From positions 124,001 through 188,000 of the forward strand of contig CALWSL010000001.1 of NCBI GenBank assembly GCA_944384205.1: a stretch of DNA of 64,000 nucleotides. Direction: 5' to 3'. The DNA is from an uncultured Acetatifactor sp. GTDB lineage: Bacteria; Bacillota; Clostridia; Lachnospirales; Lachnospiraceae. The position numbers and the translations under genes are program-made. Positions 26,115 through 33,943 of the stretch are shown one piece after another. The notes under the pieces were generated by a model. It searched no databases and was not told where the DNA came from. It was given only the letters and a program-made list of their open reading frames with translations. The stretch's first letter is position 1, and each line of letters begins with the position of its first letter.

Positions 26115-28066
26115 AATTAAGGCAGGATAGAGAAGAATGGGCTTCTATAAAAACTGACTTATGGGTGCCTGAACAAAGAGAGCAATTTTTAAAGCGTAAA
26201 GAAGCTGTGGATATGTATATAGATGATTTTAACGCAAAAGATATATATGCAACTACAGGAATTAATCACGATAAAATTGCAAAATATGTTGCGCGTTGTC
26301 TTCAAATAGACCCTAATACAGGTAAACAGCAAGGGTACGTTGGTCTGATTCCATATCGGAAGGTAAATAAAAAAATCCAAACAAAAAGTTGTACTTCTGC
26401 ATCTAAAGGTGCATTTGTAAATCTGTTATTAAGTTATCCAAGTTTAGATGTCTTTATTAAAGATAATTATTTCGGAAAAAAGAATAGTTCATTGGAAAAG
26501 CGTATTTTACCCTCCAATTTACACAAAAAATTCCTTGAAGAATGTAGAAGATTAAAAATACAGGATTATGAATATCCTTTTAATACGACAGATAATGCAA
26601 AGCGTACTTTTTATAAATATTTGAGGAAAATAGAAAAAGAGAATATGAATGATGCAATAAATAGGGAAAATAAAAATGTAAAACAAAAGTTTTTTTCAAC
26701 GGGCATAGGGGAAAATCTGCGTCCAGTCCCTCTTACCCCCTTTTCTGTAGTACAACTGGATGGTCATAAAATAGATATGTTGTATACAGTGGAAGTCATA
26801 AATAAACATGGGGAAATTATTCGTATGCCTGCGATGCGCATGTGGCTTATAGCTGTTATAGATGTTGCTACTAGAGTTATTTTGGGATATAGCCTTACTT
26901 CCAATGAAAATTATAATCAAACGGATATCCTACGTGCCATCAGGAACTCTGTTATACCAAGGAATCCCATAGAATTTACATTATCTGGTTTAAAATATCC
27001 AGATAATTTAGGATATCATTATTGGGCTATTCCTGAAACAAGCTGGGCTATTCCTAATGCTATTATGCTTGACAATGCAAAATCTCATTTAGCCAATAAC
27101 GTTATTAATAAATTATGTTCACAGATGTATTGCGCCTTAAATTTTGGTTCTGTTGCAACGCCAGAAACAAGAGGAATTGTGGAACGAATGTTTAAGACTC
27201 TTGAAGAAAATGGTTACCATAGGACAGTATCAACAACAGGAAGCAATATAAATGATATTCGTCGTATTAATGCAGAAAAAGATGCCGTTAAGTTTCAAAT
27301 TACATACAATGATATAGCACAACTAACCGAGTACTTTATTGCTATGTATAATAATAGTCCGCACTCTGCGTTAGATAATCAAACTCCACTGGAATGTATG
27401 CGCCGGAGAATTGTAGAAGCAGGAATGCAACCTTGCATTGCAGGAAACAAAATGAAACGTGTGATTTATGAACTGACTAATTTTACAGAAATAAAAACAA
27501 TACGTGGAAGTTTTAAATATGGCAGACGTCCTTATATTACATATGCTGGAGTGGAATATCGAAATGATATTCTTGCGCAATCCATGGGATTAATTGGAAA
27601 AAAACTGATTATAGAGGTTAATCCTGACAATATTAAAACAATAAAAGGATATTTTGAGGATGGTACAGAGCTTGGTATATTAACTGCAGTAGGGGAATGG
27701 GGAAGAAAGAATCATTCATTAAAGACAAGGGAAGAAGCACTGAAACTTTCAAATTATAATAAGCAGAAAAACAACCCTTTTTATGCGCCGTTGACGGAGT
27801 TGGAAAATGAATTAAATGAACGTGCATTAAATGAAAGGCGTGCCAGAACAAAAGCAGCTAGATTACGCGTAGAGCAAGATAAAGAGATAACTCCTCAAGA
27901 AAATATTGTAAATATACCTACTGAATATTCCACATCCAATATTTATACAACAGTATCCGACGAAGAAGCAATTCAGAGAAAACGTGAAAGTTATACTCCG
28001 GAAGAATTAGCTGCCATTATGAATGCCGGTTCTTTGGAAGAGGCATATAATCAAGGGTTATTATAA
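26087..28066 (+). CDS. tnsB: TnsB-like DDE transposase
   Basis: TnsB binds the end repeats and performs 3'-strand cleavage and joining. The 659-residue protein has an N-terminal helical DNA-binding region, a retroviral integrase-like core and a C-terminal beta and charged tail. The catalytic triad can be read as Asp225 (VQLDGHK), Asp329 (MLDNAKSH) and Glu366 (GIVERMFKTLE). GAGGTG precedes the ATG. The stop and the tnsC start share one base (TAATG), which indicates translational coupling. Confidence 0.93.
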   Translation: MRNKKYNLLELRQDREEWASIKTDLWVPEQREQFLKRKEAVDMYIDDFNAKDIYATTGINHDKIAKYVARCLQIDPNTGKQQGYVGLIPYRKVNKKIQTKSCTSASKGAFVNLLLSYPSLDVFIKDNYFGKKNSSLEKRILPSNLHKKFLEECRRLKIQDYEYPFNTTDNAKRTFYKYLRKIEKENMNDAINRENKNVKQKFFSTGIGENLRPVPLTPFSVVQLDGHKIDMLYTVEVINKHGEIIRMPAMRMWLIAVIDVATRVILGYSLTSNENYNQTDILRAIRNSVIPRNPIEFTLSGLKYPDNLGYHYWAIPETSWAIPNAIMLDNAKSHLANNVINKLCSQMYCALNFGSVATPETRGIVERMFKTLEENGYHRTVSTTGSNINDIRRINAEKDAVKFQITYNDIAQLTEYFIAMYNNSPHSALDNQTPLECMRRRIVEAGMQPCIAGNKMKRVIYELTNFTEIKTIRGSFKYGRRPYITYAGVEYRNDILAQSMGLIGKKLIIEVNPDNIKTIKGYFEDGTELGILTAVGEWGRKNHSLKTREEALKLSNYNKQKNNPFYAPLTELENELNERALNERRARTKAARLRVEQDKEITPQENIVNIPTEYSTSNIYTTVSDEEAIQRKRESYTPEELAAIMNAGSLEEAYNQGLL

Positions 28067-29046
28067 TGGAGAACATTGATATGATTGTAAAAACAAAAGA
28101 TATACTAGATAATTATTTTGTATCCAATGAGTTCAATATTGCAACATCTGCAATTATAGAATTGCAAAATAAAATTTTGAAATGGGTGGCAGATGGAACT
28201 CCTGGAGCTATTGTGTATGGACGTCCGCGAATTGGAAAGACAAGAGCCATCCTCTATATTGCATCAGTTTTAAAGGCAAAATACGGACGTGACCTTCCCA
28301 TATATGTCTTAAATGCAACAGAACATATTCCCAAGAACAAATTTTTCTATTCTGAATTATTAAAAACAGTAGGACATCCGGAATTTGATAAAGGTACTGT
28401 CAGCATGTTGAAGGAGCGCCTGCTCAATTCACTTTTTACAAGTGCCTGCAACACAAAGTACAGAAAAATCATTCTTTTTATAGATGAAGCTTATAATTTT
28501 TCTGAAAAAGATTTTAAATGGCTTATGGATATTTATAACAATCTTAATTTAAAGGATATCCATTTATACGTATTTCTTATTGGTTCAGATGAATTGCTGG
28601 CTCGAAAACATGCACTTGTTATGGCGAAACAGCATCAGATTGTTGGCAGATTTATGGTAGAAGAGTGTCATTTTCATGGAATTCAGTCTGCAAAGGAATT
28701 GTCAATCTGTCTCTATAATTATGATAATCCGTTGGAAATAGCGGGCGAACAGGTTATACTTACAAAAAAATTTTTCCCAGAAGCATATGCTGATGGACGG
28801 CAATTTTCGGCAGACGCTGAAATAATCATGAACGAATATATAAAAATCATGAAGGAAATTGGTATTCCGCCGGCATCAGAGATTCCTATGATGTATTTTA
28901 TAAATATGGTTAAGTATTGCCTTAATAATTTCGGTATTTATGGTAAAAAACTGTATTTTCCAACAGAAGAAGCATGGCGGGAGTCTATTTTTAATTCAGG
29001 ATATGTTGCAGCAGAAAGGTTGTATTTTAATGTACCCATTGGATAA
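28066..29046 (+). CDS. tnsC: TnsC-like AAA+ ATPase
   Basis: TnsC links the target-selection protein to the TnsAB transposase and confers target immunity. The 326-residue AAA+ protein has Walker A GRPRIGKT at residues 52-59 and Walker B IILFIDEAYNF around residue 132. A sensor-type Ser/Asp follows in FLIGSDELL. It is smaller than E. coli TnsC (555 residues) and resembles the compact TnsC/TniB type. It overlaps tniQ by 17 bp. Confidence 0.92.
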   Translation: MENIDMIVKTKDILDNYFVSNEFNIATSAIIELQNKILKWVADGTPGAIVYGRPRIGKTRAILYIASVLKAKYGRDLPIYVLNATEHIPKNKFFYSELLKTVGHPEFDKGTVSMLKERLLNSLFTSACNTKYRKIILFIDEAYNFSEKDFKWLMDIYNNLNLKDIHLYVFLIGSDELLARKHALVMAKQHQIVGRFMVEECHFHGIQSAKELSICLYNYDNPLEIAGEQVILTKKFFPEAYADGRQFSADAEIIMNEYIKIMKEIGIPPASEIPMMYFINMVKYCLNNFGIYGKKLYFPTEEAWRESIFNSGYVAAERLYFNVPIG

Positions 29047-30295
29047 CGGAAAAGCTGAATATACATGGAAAGAAGAGTGGAATTTTTTATATGAGTCTTC
29101 GTGGGGGCGTATAGAAAAATTTAGAACGATAAACGTAATGGAACCGCCACAAATGGATAAAATTATTAGAATTGGTCCTAATTCTGGTATTGATGCACGT
29201 TTTTCATCCGAACTTTTAATTTTTCGTAATCAGGCTTTTAAAATTAACAACAACCTCTCATTTCTTAATATTGATAACAGCATTTTTTCAACTTTTACTG
29301 GAATGGATGGTTTGTTTGATAACAGAATCCGTTATTGTCCTGACTGTATGCAAAATGGCTACCATTCTTTTTTACATCAATTGACAGTTATGGATAATTG
29401 CTTTATTCACAATGCAACAAAATTAAAATATAGATGTTCCTGCACATATACCTATATATTAAGTCGAAAAAAAGCACAAACAAAAATCTACCAGTGTGAG
29501 TTTTGCAATGCAGAAATAGCCGATTTTGGTTCTATTTATGATTGTATTATTACAGATTTGTGGAATGATAAAAGATACAAAGCATTACGGTTATCTCAAT
29601 GCAGATTACAAGTGAATATATTGGATTTTTATTATATTGCACAAGGTTCCAAGAGGTTAAGAACATTAACTAACTTAAATATGCTTCAGAGGGATGCTTT
29701 ACGTGAACTAATTCTAAATGGTGAATCAAAATGTCAACCTCGATTTGTTATTAAAAAGAAGGTAGATGGTGCAGAATCTCCGTGCAAATTAATCATATCC
29801 AAAGCCCTGAATCAATATTTGACTGAGCATTATGAATATGATATTATTGTGGAGCATTATTTGCATGTATCTGCTCGATATCGTCGGTATGATATAGAAA
29901 ATTTTAATATAGAAATATTAACAATACTTTATCTACTTAAGGAATTACAATGCGTAGATGCAGTTGACCAATTACCTTATCAGTATACAGTACAGAATGA
30001 CAAAAGTATAAGTTCTCTATTTGAGACTGATAATAATTATTCACGCATAGTTGGATTTATTGAGTTATATTTATTCAGGTTTATGCACATAAAAGAAGAA
30101 GATTATATAGAAGCTTATAATGTAATATTGAAAGAATTAGTGCTGTCCAGGTATAATCATATATATAGCTGTTTCCAGGGGAATATTCCTGAAGAGTATC
30201 CGTGCACAAGTATGCGACAGGTTTCTTATAGAAATTGGGAATATCCATCTTTTGTTGTTATAAAAAATGAGAATGAAGATATCTTAATTTATTAA
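29030..30295 (+). CDS. tniQ: TniQ/TnsD-family target selector
   Basis: TniQ-family proteins direct Tn7-like elements to specific targets. The 421-residue protein has the family's N-terminal region and a Cys/His zinc finger: YCPDCM, then His in CFIHNATKL, CSC, and a second pair in YQCEFC. A C-terminal region of ~250 residues has no evident motif and probably reads DNA sequence. The ATG at 29030 is chosen because the longer frame (from 28940) lies inside tnsC. By position it is the only candidate for recognising the folT 3' end. Confidence 0.85.
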   Translation: MYPLDNGKAEYTWKEEWNFLYESSWGRIEKFRTINVMEPPQMDKIIRIGPNSGIDARFSSELLIFRNQAFKINNNLSFLNIDNSIFSTFTGMDGLFDNRIRYCPDCMQNGYHSFLHQLTVMDNCFIHNATKLKYRCSCTYTYILSRKKAQTKIYQCEFCNAEIADFGSIYDCIITDLWNDKRYKALRLSQCRLQVNILDFYYIAQGSKRLRTLTNLNMLQRDALRELILNGESKCQPRFVIKKKVDGAESPCKLIISKALNQYLTEHYEYDIIVEHYLHVSARYRRYDIENFNIEILTILYLLKELQCVDAVDQLPYQYTVQNDKSISSLFETDNNYSRIVGFIELYLFRFMHIKEEDYIEAYNVILKELVLSRYNHIYSCFQGNIPEEYPCTSMRQVSYRNWEYPSFVVIKNENEDILIY

Positions 30296-30331
30296 AGAAA
30301 AGTATAGAACAAAAGATATAGTGGTGAAAAA

Positions 30332-30505
30332 TTGAACTATAGTAGGCACATTAATGTTTTTATGTGCCTACTATAGTTCAAAAAGATGTAATAAGTAACA
30401 TATATGTGCCATGAATAATTCAAAAAAAATATACACACAGAAGTGATATGTGCTACAATACATACGAATTCTTCACTATATGTGCTAAGTATAGTTCATT
30501 TGACA
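30332..30505. repeat. tniQ-proximal transposon end with five TnsB-type sites
   Basis: Sites of the form TGTGCC-N7-AGTTCAA lie at 30332-30350 (inverted), 30363-30381, 30405-30423, about 30449-30470 (weak) and 30481-30498, the last running into the terminal TTTGACA. The first two are exact inverted copies over 19 bp and form a strong hairpin (30332-30381), mirroring the other end. Confidence 0.75.
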
Positions 30506-30506
30506 C

Positions 30507-30531
30507 AAAGCGTTAGAATTTCCTTTCCAAA
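30507..30531 (+). repeat. 25-bp direct repeat, right copy
   Basis: Identical to 25004-25028. It begins one base beyond the transposon end. The sequence following it (from 30532) is presumably the original DNA downstream of folT. Confidence 0.9.
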
Positions 30532-30637
30532 CCCATGGAAATATAAGTTATGAACTAACAATGTATGAGTGATTTTTTGGCTTAACTATTCGTTAAACTA
30601 TGGTTTTGCGCATAGTTGTATGTATGCTTATAACTGC

Positions 30638-30680
30638 TTTCATCACGGCTATTATGAAATATTTAATAGCCGCGATGAAA
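30638..30680. other. 17-bp hairpin without a T tract
   Basis: Arms 30638-30654 and 30664-30680 pair over 17 bp with one mismatch. The + strand is followed by an A run, so it is not a canonical terminator for either direction. It lies just past the stop of the minus-strand lipoprotein. The rest of 30532-30699 shows no gene. Confidence 0.6.
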
Positions 30681-30699
30681 AAAAATAAATTTGTATTAG

Positions 30700-31386
30700 T
30701 CACGGATTGAGGACAAATTGCGATGTGTCAGGATCCCAAATCAATATCGCTATAATTTCTGCTGGATTTGTCAATTCATCTTCATATGAAATAATCAGAC
30801 AATCATCTGTCGAAAAACAAAAGTATTCGGAGCCCAAAGAGTTTCTTGAATCTATTGGAATTGTTTTCAAGGCATCTATTGAGTACTCCACCCACTGATT
30901 ATCTTGAATTTCACAAAGCTGAATACATTGTATTGATATCCCTTGCGATGTTACTGTCCCTAAAACTAATATTCTACTTTTTCCATTACCGGATTCCATA
31001 CAGTTTATTACAACTTTATCAAATGCAAACTCTTTATATGCTATCGTTTCCAAAGTATTTGCCGTCAAAAGGAGTCCCACAGTTTTATCTAAACCTGCTA
31101 CATGAGGAGAATTTAGGATTTTGCATGTCACTAATATCTCAGCAACACCATCTTGTGAAAATGAGCCGTAATAAATCTGATCTATAGCAATTTCTGTTGC
31201 ACTGACAGTACCGTCTTCGTAATTTTCTATTACCTTTTCTACAATGCAATTATTAAGTTCAGAAAGTATATTCGTATGATAATTGTTTGTATTTTTCTTT
31301 GGCGTACACGCAAAAATGAATAACGTTGTAAATAAAACAAGAATCAGAACTACTGGAACTTTCATTCTTCTCATTCTTTTTCTCAC
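30700..31386 (-). CDS. Putative lipoprotein of unknown function
   Basis: A 228-residue protein with a basic N-terminus and hydrophobic stretch ending in LFIFAC (a lipobox), then a Thr/Asn-rich linker. The mature part has an alternating beta pattern and two regions that echo FG-GAP-like repeats (GSFSQDGVAEILV and a later DDCLIISYEDE). No named family is recognised. The start is GTG 31386 or one of two in-frame ATGs (31374, 31365). It lies between the Tn7-like element and the AlkD gene, in DNA that looks accessory. Confidence 0.65.
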   Translation of the reverse strand: MRKRMRRMKVPVVLILVLFTTLFIFACTPKKNTNNYHTNILSELNNCIVEKVIENYEDGTVSATEIAIDQIYYGSFSQDGVAEILVTCKILNSPHVAGLDKTVGLLLTANTLETIAYKEFAFDKVVINCMESGNGKSRILVLGTVTSQGISIQCIQLCEIQDNQWVEYSIDALKTIPIDSRNSLGSEYFCFSTDDCLIISYEDELTNPAEIIAILIWDPDTSQFVLNP

Positions 31387-31465
31387 ATTCTTTATTTATT
31401 AATGTTAATAAGCTAATTTAATGGGCAAGATGCAATACAACAATTTGTATAGTAATATAACAGAA

Positions 31466-31650
31466 TTATTCCAGAAAAGTATTTGCAGCGATTGCTTGTA
31501 CACGATATAACTCGCTTGTCTGTGCTGAAGTCAGTCCCTTTCCCGTATAATAGCTTGTCCCATACAATTCAGAAGACAAAACTGTATAGATATATGTTTG
31601 TCTATTAACATTTCTAGTTTTAACTGTAATTATTTCATCTTCAAACTCCT
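31466..31650 (-). pseudogene. Orphan reading frame, possibly a gene fragment
   Basis: On the minus strand a frame of ~60 codons ends at 31466. It is coding-like (IYTVLSSELYGTSYY, GKGLTSAQTSELYRV) and overlaps the 3' end of the AlkD gene in another frame. No start codon with a ribosome binding site is visible. It may be the C-terminal remnant of a lost gene, or chance. The remaining gap (31387-31465) holds nothing recognised. Confidence 0.3.
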
Positions 31651-32319
31651 CAGATATACCTTTTGCCCGGCTGTAATGCGGTAACTCTCGATTGCCTTCT
31701 GGATGGCTTTATTGTGGGTCCACCGGCTTAATCTGTGATTTTCCAAATATGGCAGTACTGCATCATACTGTTTGGTAAGCGCGGTGGCAAAATACCATGC
31801 AATCATCATGTTTACATAGTACTCCTCCGAGCGGACTGCCGCCACCATATCCGGATATTCGGAGGAAAACGCTTCGTCCAGATAATATTTCATCAGCATA
31901 CCAATCCCGAAACGAATCGTATAAGTATGGTCGGAAGTGATCCATTCCCTGATTTTTACAAGTAATTCGGGCAGATGCTTTTGAAAGAATTTGGGAGACA
32001 TCATATCGCAGGTTGCCCAGTTGTCAACATAGGGTAAAAAGGCGTCCAGCGCTGTAATCACGGCATCGTAATCCTTGATATCCTCTATCAGAAAACCATG
32101 CAGATTGTTTTCATCATAATATTTGTGAGGAAGCAGCTTCAAATATTCTTCTGCCTGTGGTGTTTTGGACAACTGTTTCGCATATTTGCGAAGGACGGGC
32201 GTCCGCACTCCGATGATATTCTCAGGATTCACAGAGGGAATCAGCTTGGAGTGAAAGTCACGATATGCTTTATCCTGTAATGCAAATAAATCGCTGCGAA
32301 TCTGTTCTTCTGTATTCAT
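31630..32319 (-). CDS. AlkD-like DNA alkylation repair protein
   Basis: A HEAT-repeat DNA glycosylase-like protein of the AlkC/AlkD superfamily. Typical blocks are GVRTPVLRKYAKQL near the N-terminus, EENNLHGF-like helix pairs, VDNWATCDMMSPK, and the C-terminal LSRWTHNKAIQKAIES. The Trp/Asp in DNWATCD align with residues that AlkD uses at the lesion. ATG 32319 has AAAGGA at a workable distance; the ATG at 32331 abuts that site and is less likely. The length is about 229 residues. It appears to be a single-gene unit. Confidence 0.85.
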   Translation of the reverse strand: MNTEEQIRSDLFALQDKAYRDFHSKLIPSVNPENIIGVRTPVLRKYAKQLSKTPQAEEYLKLLPHKYYDENNLHGFLIEDIKDYDAVITALDAFLPYVDNWATCDMMSPKFFQKHLPELLVKIREWITSDHTYTIRFGIGMLMKYYLDEAFSSEYPDMVAAVRSEEYYVNMMIAWYFATALTKQYDAVLPYLENHRLSRWTHNKAIQKAIESYRITAGQKVYLRSLKMK

Positions 32320-32357
32320 GTTTTGATTCATCCTTTTCTATATTTTTATGTACATAA

Positions 32358-33341
32358 CTATAAAATCACCAGTGGATTTTCAATACAATTCATCATATCA
32401 TGAACGTTCTGAATCGTCTTGTATGCCATATCCCTTACTACCTTTCTGGTGTAAAATGCGGTGTGGGGAGAAAGGATTACGTTGGGGAAGGAACGAAGGA
32501 TTGCCATAGTGCGGTTGTCAATCACATCGCCGATACGGTTGCTGTAATAGAGTCCGTCCTCGTTCTCCAGCACATCCAGCGCAGCATACCCTACTTTCCC
32601 GGTGATAAGCGCATCGATCAACGCATCCGTATGAATCAGGGCGCCTCTGGCAGTATTGATAATGATGACATCATCCTTCATCTGCGCAAATGCCTTCGTA
32701 TTCAGCATATGGTAGCTTTCCGCATTGGAAGGGGTATGCAGGGTGATGATATCACTTTGGGCATATAATTCTTCCAGACTGACATATTCCGCTGTTTTTG
32801 CACATTCCTCGTTCGGATACAAATCATAGGCAAGCAGACGGCAGCCGAAAGAAGAAAGATGCTTTATCACGGTTGCCCCGATCTGCCCGGTTCCGATAAT
32901 TCCCACGGTACAGTCGCATAAATCCTTTCCCATTTTGCCTTTTAACGTGTAATCCTGAAGCTTTGCGCGTTCCAGAATGGGATAGATTTTACGGCAGCAC
33001 ATGAGCATCAGCATGATTGCGTAATCTGCAACGGTTTCCGGCGCATAGGATACATGGGCAACACCCATGCCAAGCTCCTTTGCCCTGGTTAAATCAATAT
33101 GGTCAAAGCCGATAGAGCGGGTTGCAATATAACGCACACCTGCCTGATAAAACAAATTTAGCATATCGGCGCCCAGATCACAGGGCGTTGCGCTGATAGC
33201 ATCATAGCCTCTTGCCAGCTCTACATTTTCGGGACTGGGATACTCTGTGGTATATCCGTATTCACAATGAAATTCTTTGGAAAATTGGTCAAAAAATTCC
33301 TTTTCATCAAATTCTCTCAGTGCATAGGCAAAAATCTTCAT
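32358..33341 (-). CDS. D-isomer-specific 2-hydroxyacid dehydrogenase (D-lactate dehydrogenase-like)
   Basis: This NAD-dependent enzyme interconverts 2-keto and D-2-hydroxy acids. The Rossmann motif is VGIIGTGQIGATV. The catalytic Arg is in NTARGALIH, the Glu in LDVLENEDGLYY, and the His in LSPHTAFYT. The overall layout resembles LdhA/VanH proteins, so pyruvate to D-lactate is the likely reaction, though aryl-lactate relatives exist. ATG 33341 with GAGGA upstream is preferred to the longer TTG start at 33359. It has no close operon partner. Confidence 0.87.
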   Translation of the reverse strand: MKIFAYALREFDEKEFFDQFSKEFHCEYGYTTEYPSPENVELARGYDAISATPCDLGADMLNLFYQAGVRYIATRSIGFDHIDLTRAKELGMGVAHVSYAPETVADYAIMLMLMCCRKIYPILERAKLQDYTLKGKMGKDLCDCTVGIIGTGQIGATVIKHLSSFGCRLLAYDLYPNEECAKTAEYVSLEELYAQSDIITLHTPSNAESYHMLNTKAFAQMKDDVIIINTARGALIHTDALIDALITGKVGYAALDVLENEDGLYYSNRIGDVIDNRTMAILRSFPNVILSPHTAFYTRKVVRDMAYKTIQNVHDMMNCIENPLVIL

Positions 33342-33394
33342 GTGTAATCCTCGCTTCAAGTATTTATTCCCTTTTGGTCTATAACTGTCTAAAA

Positions 33395-33943
33395 TCAGTA
33401 ATAGGCAAAAAAGTACGCCGCCATCTGAGCCCTTGAGCTGAAGGGTTCGGTTTCCAGCAGTTTTTTTACCTCTTCACGGCTGTAAAAGCGCGCTTCGATT
33501 TCTTCGTTATCCGAGGTGTGGTCATCAAACTCTCCTTCTACCTCAACAAACGCAATATAGGTGGTGGTATCGGAGATTGCCACTGCTGCATAGGAAGGAG
33601 GCAGAATTTTTATCATTCTTTTGACGCGGAGTCCGGTCTCCTCATATAACTCTCTTTCAATGCAGTCCTCAATCTTCTCGCCCTGCTCCAGCATTCCGGC
33701 GCAGAGATTATAAATGGTGCGGTTTACGCCCATGCGGAACTCATGCAGTAAAAGCAGCTTCCCTTCATGGGTGGCAACGATGGAGACGCCGCTGGGTGCG
33801 CCGCCCACATCTTCAATGCTTTCCAGCTCTCTTCTGCTGACAATTTCATATTTCTTTTCCCTGCCTGATTTATTGCGGTAGGTAATCTCATAATTTTTCA
33901 GATATTTACCGTCTTTTACTTTTTCAAAATTTAAAAATTCCAA
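33395..33943 (-). CDS. NUDIX hydrolase, ADP-ribose pyrophosphatase-like
   Basis: The NUDIX box is clear (residues starting GMLEQGEKIEDCIERELYEE), preceded by a beta-rich N-terminal domain as in ADP-ribose pyrophosphatases. The TTG at 33943 is preferred: AAAGGA lies 7 bp upstream, while the ATG at 33976 has no ribosome binding site and lies deep in the preceding gene. This start makes it 182 residues (MEFLNFEKVK). It overlaps the end of the RNase E/G gene by 13 bp, implying coupling. Confidence 0.85.
   Translation of the reverse strand: MEFLNFEKVKDGKYLKNYEITYRNKSGREKKYEIVSRRELESIEDVGGAPSGVSIVATHEGKLLLLHEFRMGVNRTIYNLCAGMLEQGEKIEDCIERELYEETGLRVKRMIKILPPSYAAVAISDTTTYIAFVEVEGEFDDHTSDNEEIEARFYSREEVKKLLETEPFSSRAQMAAYFFAYY

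Larger units (their letters stand above)
25030..30505 (+). mobile_element. Cargo-free Tn7-like transposon (tnsA-tnsB-tnsC-tniQ)
   Basis: A 5.5-kb element is bounded by related ends: TGAAAAGTGAACTA on the left and, read inward on the other strand, TGTCAAATGAACTA on the right. It encodes only the core machinery, TnsA, TnsB, TnsC and one TniQ/TnsD-type protein, all in one overlapping operon. There is no cargo gene, CRISPR array or Cas gene. The flanking DNA is visibly less AT-rich. The tnsA-proximal end faces the 3' end of folT, the same geometry as Tn7 at glmS. The exact ends are set by eye from repeat alignment. Confidence 0.85.

Noticed and set aside
25030-30505. CRISPR-associated transposon (guide RNA-directed)
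   Set aside because: No Cas12k, Cascade genes or repeat-spacer array exist within the element or its flanks. The repeats at the ends are TnsB-type sites, not CRISPR repeats.
25004-30531. Long direct repeat as att sites of a tyrosine-integrase island
   Set aside because: The element between has no tyrosine or serine integrase and carries TnsB-type ends, so the repeat is better explained by Tn7-type targeting and a tandem target.
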